Part shown: positions 38,923 through 48,398 of the stretch, piece after piece
Layout of the letters: every line of letters begins with the position of its first letter
How positions within the stretch are numbered: position 1 is the first letter of the stretch
From: Bacteroidota bacterium
GTDB lineage: Bacteria; Bacteroidota; Bacteroidia; 2-12-FULL-35-15
Direction: 5' to 3'
Assembly (NCBI GenBank): GCA_947476185.1
Contig: CANJPX010000006.1
Span: 28,495 to 92,494, forward strand
DNA: 64,000 nt
Notes under the pieces: model-generated
What the model was told of the DNA's origin: nothing
Seen by the model: the letters and a program-made list of their open reading frames with translations, nothing else
The model's database searches: none
Program-made: the position numbers and the translations under genes

Positions 38923-40582
38923 AATATTAGTTTCCATTTTTCAACGTGCCTTCAAATCCATCACGGATGAGATGAGCATCTCATTGACAAAAACTACACG
39001 CTCTCCGATCTTATGTGAAGCAAAAGATTTTGTGACAGGTCTTTACGATGCAAAAGGCCAAATGCTTGAGCAAACAGAGAACCTTCCTATTCTTTCTTTT
39101 TCTTTAGGACCTGTTTGTAAAGTGATATTGGAGCAATATGGAAAAGAGATCCACGAAGGCGATGTGATCATTCACAACGACGTTTTCACCATGGGAAATC
39201 AGAACAATGATGTGGCGATCTTTAAACCTATTTTTCACGAAAATGAATTAGTTGGATGGTCTGCTGCAAAAGGTCATCAAGCTGATATTGGCGGAGCCGT
39301 TCAAGGTGGATACAATCCGAATGCAACTGAAGTTTGGCAGGAAGCAATACGGATTCCTGCTGTGAAATTATATGAAAAAGGAAACTTTCGTAAAGATGTT
39401 TGGAATTTGATCTTTGCGAATATCCGTCTTCAAATGGTTCAGGAAGATATAAAAGCACAAATTGGTGCATGTACACTTGGTGAACGGAGATTACAGGCAT
39501 TTGTCGCAAAATATGGATTGGAAGTTTTTGAAGCGCACAAAATAGCATTGTTCGATTCTACAGAAAAAATGATGCGCGCGGAAATTAAAAATATTCCAAA
39601 CGGTGTATATAAAGGCGGTAGTACTGTGTATTATGATGGTAAACACAAAGGAAGTAAATTCCCTATTCGTACCGAGATCACTGTAAGGAATGAAGATATC
39701 ACTTTTGATTTTTCAAAATCATCGCCACAAACAAAAGGATTTGTTAACGGGATATATACTTCAACGTGCTCTGCAATCACCCTTACTTTCTTGCAGATGA
39801 TTAATCCGAATATTCCACACAATGAAGGAATGATAAAACCTTTAAAATATATCGTACCTGAAGGAACAATTCTGAATGCTTCTTATCCTGCAGCGACAAC
39901 ATTTGGAAATCATCTTTGTCCGCAAATAGCTGATGCTATTTTTAAGGCACTCGGTCCTGCAGTTCCTGAAAGGATTACAGCCGGTTGGAATCACTTATTG
40001 TGTTCCCTCTTCACGGGTAATCATCCGCGTACAGGTAAAAAATATGTGGACATCTGTTTCCTTGGATTAAAGGGTGGCAGTGGTGCAATGAAAAATGATG
40101 ATGGTTATGATCACATTGGAATGATTGATGCTTCCGGTGGTGTGCTGGATCAGGATTATGAAATGTATGAACAGCAAACGCCCCATTTAATTGTGCAACA
40201 CGAATATTTATGTGACTCCGGTGGAGCAGGTCAGTGGCGCGGTGGATTAGGTACCTCAACTCAAATCATGCTTCGTGGTGACGATACCACAATGGTTGTT
40301 TTTGGTGATGGAGATGTGGAAACCAATTATGGTTTATTTGGTGGTAAGGGCAGCGTCCTTAATAAGATCGAGTTAAAATATAAAAATGGAAAAAAAGTTA
40401 TTCCTATGAGTAAAGATATGATTCATGGAATTCCTAATAACACCTTGTACCATCAAATAGCCAGTGGTGGCGGCGGATATGGAAATCCGAAAAAGCGCGA
40501 TAGGGAAAAGTTGAAACAAGATGTGAAGAATGAAGTCGTTTCAAAAAAAGTTGCTGAAAAAATTTATGGTCTAAAAAAATAA
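38909..40582 (+). CDS. hyuB: Hydantoinase B/oxoprolinase family protein
   Basis: 'SISLTKTTRSPILCEAKDFVTGLYDAKGQMLEQTE', 'EGDVIIHNDVF', 'GGAGQWRGGLGTSTQIML'; overlaps hyuA by 14 bp. Confidence 0.92.
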   Translation: MKVDKILVSIFQRAFKSITDEMSISLTKTTRSPILCEAKDFVTGLYDAKGQMLEQTENLPILSFSLGPVCKVILEQYGKEIHEGDVIIHNDVFTMGNQNNDVAIFKPIFHENELVGWSAAKGHQADIGGAVQGGYNPNATEVWQEAIRIPAVKLYEKGNFRKDVWNLIFANIRLQMVQEDIKAQIGACTLGERRLQAFVAKYGLEVFEAHKIALFDSTEKMMRAEIKNIPNGVYKGGSTVYYDGKHKGSKFPIRTEITVRNEDITFDFSKSSPQTKGFVNGIYTSTCSAITLTFLQMINPNIPHNEGMIKPLKYIVPEGTILNASYPAATTFGNHLCPQIADAIFKALGPAVPERITAGWNHLLCSLFTGNHPRTGKKYVDICFLGLKGGSGAMKNDDGYDHIGMIDASGGVLDQDYEMYEQQTPHLIVQHEYLCDSGGAGQWRGGLGTSTQIMLRGDDTTMVVFGDGDVETNYGLFGGKGSVLNKIELKYKNGKKVIPMSKDMIHGIPNNTLYHQIASGGGGYGNPKKRDREKLKQDVKNEVVSKKVAEKIYGLKK

Positions 40583-40585
40583 ATT

Positions 40586-40987
40586 ATGAATCACGAAATA
40601 ATTTTGCCTGATGGCTGGCCGATTCCTAAAGGTTATTCAAATGGAATTCTTGCTGCAAAAGGAAGAACACTTTTTCTGGCAGGGCAAGTTGGTTGGACAC
40701 CTGAGGAAAAATTTGCGAGTGATAAATTGGTACCTCAGTTTGAGCAGGCACTGAAAAATATTGTTGCAATTGTAAGCAAAGCTGGTGGTAAACCTGAACA
40801 CATCTGCAAGATGACCTGTTTCTGCAAAGACCGAGAGCAATATTTAGCCAACAGAAGAGAGTTAGGAAAGATCTGGAAGGAAATAATTGGCAATCATTAT
40901 CCATGTATGAGTATGATCTTTATAGTTGATCTTTTAGATCATCCCGCAGTTATTGAAATTGAAGCCACAGCTGTTATACCTGAATAA
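40586..40987 (+). CDS. Rid (RidA/YjgF) family protein
   Basis: 'ILAAKGRTLFLAGQVGWTPEEKF', 'QALKNIVAIVSKAGGKPEHICKMTCFCKDREQY', 'PAVIEIEATAVIPE'. Confidence 0.88.
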   Translation: MNHEIILPDGWPIPKGYSNGILAAKGRTLFLAGQVGWTPEEKFASDKLVPQFEQALKNIVAIVSKAGGKPEHICKMTCFCKDREQYLANRRELGKIWKEIIGNHYPCMSMIFIVDLLDHPAVIEIEATAVIPE

Positions 40988-42117
40988 TGGATTTTGAACT
41001 AAGTGATATACAAAAACAAATACAACTGACTTTTCGCGATTTTGTGGATAGGCGCGTGAAGCCTGTTGCGGGCAAGTTAGATGAAGAGAAGAAATTCCCA
41101 ACAGAACTTTTTAAGGAAGTGGGTGATATGGGTTTTTTTGGAATGCGTTATCCCGAAAATGCTGGTGGTAGTGGATTAGATATTGTTTCATACTCCCTTG
41201 CTGTGATCGAAATGGCTCGAGGTTCTCTTTCTCTTGCAGCTGCTTGCACAATGCAATCGTTGATGGGAACTTATTTTTTATATCGTTTTGGCGATAAAGA
41301 AATTAAAGAGAATTATTTTGATGAAGCATTGAAAGGAAATAAGATCGGTGGAATATGCATGACGGAGCCCAATGCAGGAAGTGATCTGATGGCAATAAAA
41401 ACAATTGCGAAAGTTACTGAAGATGGTTTTATTTTAAACGGACAAAAGACCTGGGTTACATCAGCCCCCGTGGCTGACTTTTTTACTGTGCTTGCAAGAA
41501 CAGATAATCACGAACAACTTTCCATATTTTTTGTTCCTTCCAATTTAAAAGGAGTACTAATAGGAAAGAGTATTGAAAAGATGGGGGTTCGCGCCTCTGT
41601 TACCAGTGAAGTTTCTTTCAGTGATGTGAAGCTTCCAAAAAAATATTTACTTGGAGAAATTGGTGGCGGGACAAAATGTCTGAAAGAAATTCTTGCTGAA
41701 ATAAGAATTATGACTGCTGCTCTTGCAATAGGCGTTGCTACAGCGGCCTATGAAGATGCATTAAAATATGCCAATGAACGTTCTCAATTCGGAAAACCAA
41801 TCGGGAAATTCCAGGCGGTGCAAATGAAGTTTGCAGACATGGCTGTTCAGTTAGAAACAGCGAAACTTTATGTTTTTTTTGCTGCAACTTTAAGTGATCA
41901 GAATAAACCGCGACAAAAAGAAGCTATGATCGCAAAATTATATGCCTCTGAAATTGCAAATACTATTTGTGATGAAGCTTCCCGTGTGTTGGCATCATAC
42001 GGTTATGCAGTTGAATATAACATTGAGAGATATTTGCGTGATGCCCGATTTACACTTATTGGCGGTGGTACTTCAGAAATATTGAAAATAAATATTGCAA
42101 AAGAATTAGGATTATGA
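40987..42117 (+). CDS. Acyl-CoA dehydrogenase family protein
   Basis: 'GGICMTEPNAGSDLMAIKT', 'ERSQFGKPIGKFQAVQMKFADM', 'YNIERYLRDARFTLIGGGTSEILKINIAKEL'. Confidence 0.93.
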   Translation: MDFELSDIQKQIQLTFRDFVDRRVKPVAGKLDEEKKFPTELFKEVGDMGFFGMRYPENAGGSGLDIVSYSLAVIEMARGSLSLAAACTMQSLMGTYFLYRFGDKEIKENYFDEALKGNKIGGICMTEPNAGSDLMAIKTIAKVTEDGFILNGQKTWVTSAPVADFFTVLARTDNHEQLSIFFVPSNLKGVLIGKSIEKMGVRASVTSEVSFSDVKLPKKYLLGEIGGGTKCLKEILAEIRIMTAALAIGVATAAYEDALKYANERSQFGKPIGKFQAVQMKFADMAVQLETAKLYVFFAATLSDQNKPRQKEAMIAKLYASEIANTICDEASRVLASYGYAVEYNIERYLRDARFTLIGGGTSEILKINIAKELGL

Positions 42118-43238
42118 GCGTTGAAATAAAAGAGAACCAACTGATCATGGATGGTTCAGAACTTATCATAGAATCATTGGCCCGATCGGGTGCAGACGTT
42201 TTTATAGGCTATCCGATAACACCGGCAAATTTACTTTATTCCAATTCGCTTGAACGTTTTCCATCATTCTTTGCTGCCCCTGATGAGATTTCAGCGCTTC
42301 AATGGATGTGTGGTTTTTCCACCACTGGAAAGTTTCCGGTGACTGCTACATCATTTCCCGGTTTTGCTTTGATGCTGGAATCTGTAAATATGGCGTATAT
42401 GATGGAATTGCCAATGTTGATCATTCTTGTACAACGACTTGGACCCGCAACTGGAAGTGCTACATGTGGTGCACAAGGTGATCTTGCATTACTGACCGGA
42501 GCAATATCAGGTGGATTTTCTTTACCGGTTATAAGTGTCAGCAGTATGAAAGATTGTTGGGAATTATCCCACAACGCTATGAAAATGGCGATTGATCTCA
42601 GGACACCTGTTGTTTTGTTAACTTCAAAAGAAGAGATCATGACGCTTGCTAGTTTTGCGATCTCACAACTTTCAGAAATTAATTTGCTTGAACGAAAACA
42701 GTATTCAGGAGCAGAAACTTTTGTTCCTTATAAAACAAATGAAACGTTAGTTCCTGATTTTTTACCGGTAGGTGACAAGAAAAATCAGGTTCGTTATACT
42801 GCATCAACACATGATCAGAAAGGAATAATTCAAAACACTTCAAAAGAGGCGATCGATAATACCAAGCGATTGGAGTTGAAACATCAAAAAAATCTAAAAC
42901 ATCATTTATATTACGAATATGATGGTGAAAAAGGAGCAAATACACTTTTGATCTCCTATGGGATAACGGCTTCTGCAAGCAGAGAAGCTGTTAAAAATTT
43001 AAGGGAGCAAGGAGAAAAAGTTTCTCTTTTGATACCAAAAACTTTATTGCCTGTTGCACCCGAATATTTCGATATAATTGAGAAATACAATAAAATAGTG
43101 ATCGCAGAAGAAAATTTATCCGGGCAGTATAGGAAAATTCTTTTTGGAGAATTTGGAAATAAAAAAGTATCGGGTGTAAATGGAATTGCGGAAATGATCA
43201 CACCCGACAGGATAACGGAAGTGGTTTTGTCTAAATAA
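42114..43238 (+). CDS. 2-oxoacid:acceptor oxidoreductase subunit alpha
   Basis: 'GADVFIGYPITPANLLYSNSLERF', 'FSTTGKFPVTATSFPGFALMLESVNMAYMMELPMLIILVQR'. Confidence 0.88.
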   Translation: MSVEIKENQLIMDGSELIIESLARSGADVFIGYPITPANLLYSNSLERFPSFFAAPDEISALQWMCGFSTTGKFPVTATSFPGFALMLESVNMAYMMELPMLIILVQRLGPATGSATCGAQGDLALLTGAISGGFSLPVISVSSMKDCWELSHNAMKMAIDLRTPVVLLTSKEEIMTLASFAISQLSEINLLERKQYSGAETFVPYKTNETLVPDFLPVGDKKNQVRYTASTHDQKGIIQNTSKEAIDNTKRLELKHQKNLKHHLYYEYDGEKGANTLLISYGITASASREAVKNLREQGEKVSLLIPKTLLPVAPEYFDIIEKYNKIVIAEENLSGQYRKILFGEFGNKKVSGVNGIAEMITPDRITEVVLSK

Positions 43239-43253
43239 TTTTTTGCAAGAAAA

Positions 43254-44582
43254 ATGGAACTAGAAAAGAAAAAATTTTTAACGGATGCTGATCTGCCTTT
43301 CTGCAAAGGATGTGGACACAACCATATTGCCGCTAATACTGAGAAAGCGCTTCAACTTTTGGGATACGATCCAATGAATGTTGTTCTTGTAACAGATATT
43401 GGCTGTCACGGAATTATTGACAAATCATTTTTAACACATACTGTTCACGGACTTCATGGTCGATCTGTGGCATTGGCGACAGGCGTTTCTGCGGCTTTGA
43501 ATAATCCTGAAAAAAAGGTGATCGTTTTTATTGGTGATGGTGGAGCAACAATTGGAATGCAACATTTAATTGATGCAGCTCATAATGGATTTAATATGAC
43601 TGTGGTGATCCATAATAATATGCTTTATGGAATGACCGGCGGACAACCGAGTGAATTTACACCGGCAGGATTTAAAACACCGACATTACCTGATGGAGGA
43701 AAAAAGACCGGCTATGATATTTGCAAATTAATAGCTGCTGTTGAAGGGGCATCTTATGTTTGCCGTCTGGAAGGGATTTCTGATTTCTCGGAACAGTTGG
43801 CTGAAGCCTTTTCGAAAAAAGGTTTTTCATTGGTTGAAGTGATGGAAATTTGTCCGAGCTATGGAGTAAAATCCAATCCGGGAATGAAGCTTTCTAAAGT
43901 GATAGAAAACGCAGGACTTATCATAAATAAATTTGTAGATAGAGAAGTTGATAATTATAAAACAGAAGTTAAAACCGAGTTCAGATCACTTTTCAGCGAG
44001 AGCGATGCTATTCAAACAAAATTCCCTTCGAAGTTAGAAAAGCCTGTCCGGTTGATGCTTTGCGGTTCTGCCGGTGAAGGAGTTCAAGCTGCAGCTGAAT
44101 TTATTTTGAAGGCAGGAATAACCTCCGGTTTGAATGGAACAAAAAAAGGAAGTTATCCTGTTACAGTTGGTGTCGGATTTTCGGCAGCTGAAATTATTCT
44201 TTCTTCAGAAGAAATTCTATATACTGGATCACCCAATCCTGATGTGATCTGCGTTACTTCCTCAGATGGTTTGGAGTATGCACGAAAAACACTTGCAAAT
44301 ATGAAAGGAGGGAAATTGTTTATTGATAGTTCTCTCAAAGCTCCTGACACAAAAGCAGAAGTTATTTATTTTCCATTTCGTGAAAGAGGCGGTGCAAAAA
44401 ATTCATCGATATATAGCATCTTTTATTTTTTGACGAAAACTCAATTGTTTCCTATGGATTCACTGCTAAGTGTTTTTAATGAAAATAAAATTGCCAAAAA
44501 GTTTGATCAGGATAAAATGTTTCAGGCTTTAAATGAGCCTTTTGTTGATGGATTGACAGATAACAAAAAAGTAATTGTATAA
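43254..44582 (+). CDS. 2-oxoacid:acceptor oxidoreductase, fused beta-gamma subunit
   Basis: Beta 'LPFCKGCGHNHIAANTEKA', 'VFIGDGGATIGMQHLIDA', 'MLYGMTGGQPSEFTP'; gamma 'LMLCGSAGEGVQAAAEFILKAGITSG'. Confidence 0.88.
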   Translation: MELEKKKFLTDADLPFCKGCGHNHIAANTEKALQLLGYDPMNVVLVTDIGCHGIIDKSFLTHTVHGLHGRSVALATGVSAALNNPEKKVIVFIGDGGATIGMQHLIDAAHNGFNMTVVIHNNMLYGMTGGQPSEFTPAGFKTPTLPDGGKKTGYDICKLIAAVEGASYVCRLEGISDFSEQLAEAFSKKGFSLVEVMEICPSYGVKSNPGMKLSKVIENAGLIINKFVDREVDNYKTEVKTEFRSLFSESDAIQTKFPSKLEKPVRLMLCGSAGEGVQAAAEFILKAGITSGLNGTKKGSYPVTVGVGFSAAEIILSSEEILYTGSPNPDVICVTSSDGLEYARKTLANMKGGKLFIDSSLKAPDTKAEVIYFPFRERGGAKNSSIYSIFYFLTKTQLFPMDSLLSVFNENKIAKKFDQDKMFQALNEPFVDGLTDNKKVIV

Positions 44583-45950
44583 ATGAGTTATATTAAATCA
44601 TACGGAATTGCATTGCCTCATTTCAGAGTTGAGGACAGCACACTTCATCCTTCGGGTAAAAAGGGGGGTATGAAAGCTGTTTGTTTTGCCGATGAAGATA
44701 TCATTACATTGGCTTTTGAGGCATCATGTAATATAAATAAAGAAGGTGTCGATGGAATATTTTTTGCAACATCATCCTCTGTTTTTAATAATCGTTATCA
44801 CGCTTCTTTTCTTGCAGATCTGTTAAATCTTTCTCAAGGAATTTTAGCACTTGATTTTACGAACTCCGCCCGAAGCGGAACAGATGCTCTTCTTTTAGCA
44901 AATGATTTGATCGGTTCAGGTAAATACAAAAATATTTTAGTCGTGTCAGCAGATGTGAATTTTCCGAAAATAGGTAAAGAAAGATCAACACCTTTTGGTC
45001 ATGCAGCTTGCGCCATACTATTAAGTAAAGAAAAAGGAATTGCAGAGATCACAAGTTCCGGATCGTATAGTTCTTCTTTGGCAGAAGAATTCTCTTATAA
45101 ATCAAATACAATACAAAATGATCCACGGTACAGTCGTGATGCAGGATTCAAAAATAATATTACAACTACTATAAAGAGGATTGTTTCGAAGCCGGATTCT
45201 TTTGATGCTATTATTCTTAATTCACTTTATGCACGAATGGCAGGTGGGATTTTTGCAAAAGCAGGGTATACGGAAACCCAATTTGCAAAAGATTCTCTTA
45301 CTTCTAAAATTGGTAATACGGGTTCCACGCATGCACTTCTGCTGCTTATTAATGAATTAGAGAATGGAAAGAAAAGTATTTTACTGGCAGATTATACTAA
45401 CGGAACAAATTTGTTTGAAATAAAAACATTTACGTTTCCTGAAAATAAATGTTTACAAGAACAACTGAGTAAATATGATCTGATCAATTGTTATCAGGAT
45501 TATTTGCTTTTAAGAAAAGCAGGGAATTTTGGATCTTTCACATACACTACGAAAGAAATGTTTTCATCTGAAATGATGCATGAAAGAGAGAAAGATACAT
45601 TGCAATATTTAAAAGGATTGAAATGTGATATGTGTGGAACAATCTATTACCTGAAAGCTGCAAGATGTAAAAAATGCAAGTGTGAAACTTTTTCAACGGT
45701 CCAACTTTCAAAAACAGGTAACGTTTATGCCTTTACTTCTGAACATTATTTCCCTTCCTCTTTTCCTCCAATTACCTTGGTAATCGTTGATCTTGATGGA
45801 GGAGGAAGAATGACTGTTCAGCAAACTGATACGTTACTACCTGAAAAAAATAAAATGGAAATAGGTGTAAATGTGAAATTGGTTTTGAGGAAAATGATTG
45901 AAAATGATGCAAAACCAAATTATTTCTGGAAAGCAAAACAAAATGGGTAA
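44583..45950 (+). CDS. KAS III/HMG-CoA synthase-fold protein fused to C-terminal DUF35 Zn-ribbon/OB domain (predicted non-catalytic)
   Basis: 'LALDFTNSARSGTDALLLANDLI' (Ala where the nucleophile Cys is expected); C-terminal 'CDMCGTIYYLKAARCKKCKCETFSTVQLSKTGNVYAFT'. Confidence 0.8.
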   Translation: MSYIKSYGIALPHFRVEDSTLHPSGKKGGMKAVCFADEDIITLAFEASCNINKEGVDGIFFATSSSVFNNRYHASFLADLLNLSQGILALDFTNSARSGTDALLLANDLIGSGKYKNILVVSADVNFPKIGKERSTPFGHAACAILLSKEKGIAEITSSGSYSSSLAEEFSYKSNTIQNDPRYSRDAGFKNNITTTIKRIVSKPDSFDAIILNSLYARMAGGIFAKAGYTETQFAKDSLTSKIGNTGSTHALLLLINELENGKKSILLADYTNGTNLFEIKTFTFPENKCLQEQLSKYDLINCYQDYLLLRKAGNFGSFTYTTKEMFSSEMMHEREKDTLQYLKGLKCDMCGTIYYLKAARCKKCKCETFSTVQLSKTGNVYAFTSEHYFPSSFPPITLVIVDLDGGGRMTVQQTDTLLPEKNKMEIGVNVKLVLRKMIENDAKPNYFWKAKQNG

Positions 45951-47127
45951 GCAAACAGATATAGCAATCATAGGAATCGGTGTTACAAAATTCGGTGAAT
46001 TGTTTCATCAGAGTTATGATGACCTGGTTCGTGATGCAGCATTACAAGCTGTTGCTGATGCGAAAATTTCCTTGGATGATATTGGGGCGGCGTGGTTATC
46101 AACTGCTTTTCCGGAAATAGGAGTTTTCAAAGGAAGAAGCGGAATGGATCTTAGCGAGCCGCTTTCATTATATAATATACCTGTAACGCGGGTTTCAAAT
46201 TTTTGTGCTTCCGGTGCTGATGCTATTCGTAATGCCATTAATGCTTTACGTGCAGGAGAGTGTGATGTGGCAATGGCACTTGGTGTTGAAAAACTTCGTG
46301 ATCGTCAGCCTCAGGATAGCATTGTAAAAATGATGGTGGAATATGGTCACCCCTTTTTGCAAAAAGGATTTACTGCTGCAGGCACTTTTGCTGTTTATGC
46401 GAATAGGATGATGAAAGAATTTGGTCTGACTCGGGAAGATATTTCAAATGTTTCTGTGAAGAATCATTTTCACGGCTCCTTAAATGATAAAGCTTTTTAT
46501 CGTAAACCTTGTACTCTTGAAGAAGTGATGCGGTCTCAAATGGTTGCAGATCCTCTGACTGTTTTGGATAGCTGCCCGACAACGGATGGAGCTGCCTGTG
46601 TAATTATGGTTCGTGCTGAAGATGTTGATAAGAAAAAGCATAATCCTGTTTTTGTTAAAGGCCTTGGTTTGTCTGTTTCTACCGGATGGGATCTGCCTTT
46701 TTTCGATCCGAATCATGATTTCCTTTCTTTCGAAGCAACCCGTAATGCGGCAAAAATGGCTTACAAACAAGCTGGAATTACTGATCCGATCGAAGAACTT
46801 GATCTGGTTGAAGTGCATGATTGTTTTTCAATAGTGGAATTACTTACGTATGAAGATCTTGGTTTATGTAAACAAGGGGAGTCAAAAGATTTGATTCGCG
46901 GTAAGGAAACACAACTTGGTGGAAAAATTCCGGTAAATGTTAGTGGAGGACTTTTATCATGCGGTCATCCTGTTGGAGCAACAGGAATAAGAATGGTAGT
47001 TGAAGTTTCAAATCATTTGCGTGGTAATGCCGGTGAACGACAAGTTAAAAATGCAAAGAGAGGATTAACACATAACATTGGTGGTCCCGGTGCTATTGCA
47101 TCAGTTATAGTTTTAGAAAAATATTAA
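45943..47127 (+). CDS. Thiolase (SCP-x/acetyl-CoA acetyltransferase-like)
   Basis: 'VSNFCASGADAIRNAINALRAGECDVAMALGVEKL', 'VEVHDCFSIVELLTYEDLGL', 'VNVSGGLLSCGHPVGATGIR'. ATG at 45943 overlaps the upstream stop. Confidence 0.9.
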   Translation: MGKQTDIAIIGIGVTKFGELFHQSYDDLVRDAALQAVADAKISLDDIGAAWLSTAFPEIGVFKGRSGMDLSEPLSLYNIPVTRVSNFCASGADAIRNAINALRAGECDVAMALGVEKLRDRQPQDSIVKMMVEYGHPFLQKGFTAAGTFAVYANRMMKEFGLTREDISNVSVKNHFHGSLNDKAFYRKPCTLEEVMRSQMVADPLTVLDSCPTTDGAACVIMVRAEDVDKKKHNPVFVKGLGLSVSTGWDLPFFDPNHDFLSFEATRNAAKMAYKQAGITDPIEELDLVEVHDCFSIVELLTYEDLGLCKQGESKDLIRGKETQLGGKIPVNVSGGLLSCGHPVGATGIRMVVEVSNHLRGNAGERQVKNAKRGLTHNIGGPGAIASVIVLEKY

Positions 47128-47140
47128 ACATTGAAATATA

Positions 47141-48100
47141 ATGAGAATTTTTAAACTTACTTTTTTAATATTAATGTTTGCCTCTGTTAAAGTTGCGGCA
47201 CAAGTCATTCCTGAAAATACTTTAGGCACTACGGTTTCATCTGAAAAATCGAAAATTGATAATGTAGAGACCAACCAAATTTTCAAGCGTAAAGGAAATC
47301 TTTATTTTTCTTGGGGATACAATCGTGCATTTTTCGGTAAAAGTGATATACATTTTACCGGTGATGGTTATGATTTTACGATCACTGATATTACAGCCAG
47401 AGATGAACCGGGTGGGCACGATTTCGTTACCTATGTAAAACCAAATACATTTACTATTCCTCAGTTCAATTGGCGCTTTGGTTATTTTATTAATGATAAA
47501 ACCTATATCACTTTAGGTCATGATCACATGAAATATACAATGGATAAGCAAGCGACACTTTTGAGTGGAACAATTTCTACAGGAGTTAATGATGGAATTT
47601 ATGATAACACAGAAGTACTTGTAGGCGATGCTGCTGAAGCGGGTGTGTATCAATCTAAATTTGTGGACTCATTGCCAAGTGGTTTTGTTTCTGAATTCGA
47701 ACACTGTGACGGATTAAATGATGTTAGTTTTGAATTGGGCCGATTGGAACAATTGTGGATCTCGAATAATAACAAGCATGCTTTTTCGGTTCATGGAACT
47801 ATCGGAGCCGGAATGTTGATACCGGATAGTGATACAGATGTTCTCGGACAAGAACCTAAGCATGATATGACAGCAGGAAAAAAAGCATATCATCTTGCAG
47901 GATATAGTGTTTCAGCAAGTCTTGGATTACAGTTTGATTTCTGCAAACATTTTTTTCTGTTAGGAAAATTAAAAGCCGGATACATTAATATGCCGGATAT
48001 AAATACAACTGTTGGTGGTGGAAAAGCGAGTCAGCATTTCAATTTTGTTGAGCCCATGGTTCTAATTGGATATTCTCATTCTATTGGCAGAAATAAATAA
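47141..48100 (+). CDS. Predicted outer-membrane beta-barrel/secreted protein
   Basis: Signal peptide 'MRIFKLTFLILMFASVKVAAQ', alternating beta-rich sequence, terminal 'FVEPMVLIGYSHSIG'. Confidence 0.6.
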   Translation: MRIFKLTFLILMFASVKVAAQVIPENTLGTTVSSEKSKIDNVETNQIFKRKGNLYFSWGYNRAFFGKSDIHFTGDGYDFTITDITARDEPGGHDFVTYVKPNTFTIPQFNWRFGYFINDKTYITLGHDHMKYTMDKQATLLSGTISTGVNDGIYDNTEVLVGDAAEAGVYQSKFVDSLPSGFVSEFEHCDGLNDVSFELGRLEQLWISNNNKHAFSVHGTIGAGMLIPDSDTDVLGQEPKHDMTAGKKAYHLAGYSVSASLGLQFDFCKHFFLLGKLKAGYINMPDINTTVGGGKASQHFNFVEPMVLIGYSHSIGRNK

Positions 48101-48155
48101 TTACGAAAGTTCAAAGAATAAACATTAAGTGTAATAATTTTTAAATAATAATATT

Positions 48156-48380
48156 ATGGCAACGGTAAAAGGTGAAATTATAGTAAACACCGAAAGGTGT
48201 AAAGGTTGTGAATTGTGTGTTCCTGTTTGTAAGGAAAAAACAATTGCAATGTCAGTAAATTTAAATAGTAAAGGATATCACTTTGCCTCAAGTATCAATG
48301 CCGATTGTAACGGCTGTACGAATTGTGCATTGGTTTGTCCTGATGGTGCAATTACAGTTTATAGAGTGAAAGTAAATTAA
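48156..48380 (+). CDS. 2x4Fe-4S ferredoxin (OFOR delta subunit)
   Basis: 'CKGCELCVPVCKEKTIAM', 'CNGCTNCALVCPDGAITV'; directly upstream of OFOR alpha/beta/gamma genes. Confidence 0.9.
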   Translation: MATVKGEIIVNTERCKGCELCVPVCKEKTIAMSVNLNSKGYHFASSINADCNGCTNCALVCPDGAITVYRVKVN

Positions 48381-48398
48381 TTATAAAAAATATTAAAC

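Noticed and set aside
36790-40582. Acetone/acetophenone carboxylase instead of hydantoinase
   Set aside because: Only the HyuA- and HyuB-like subunits are present with no third carboxylase subunit nearby; the surrounding genes fit lactam hydrolysis better. Not formally excluded.
28536-40987. Purine/hydantoin catabolism (XDH + hydantoinase + RidA)
   Set aside because: Would not explain the B12 mutase, type III CoA-transferase, acyl-CoA dehydrogenase, thiolase and IOR in the same operon; kept only as an alternative.
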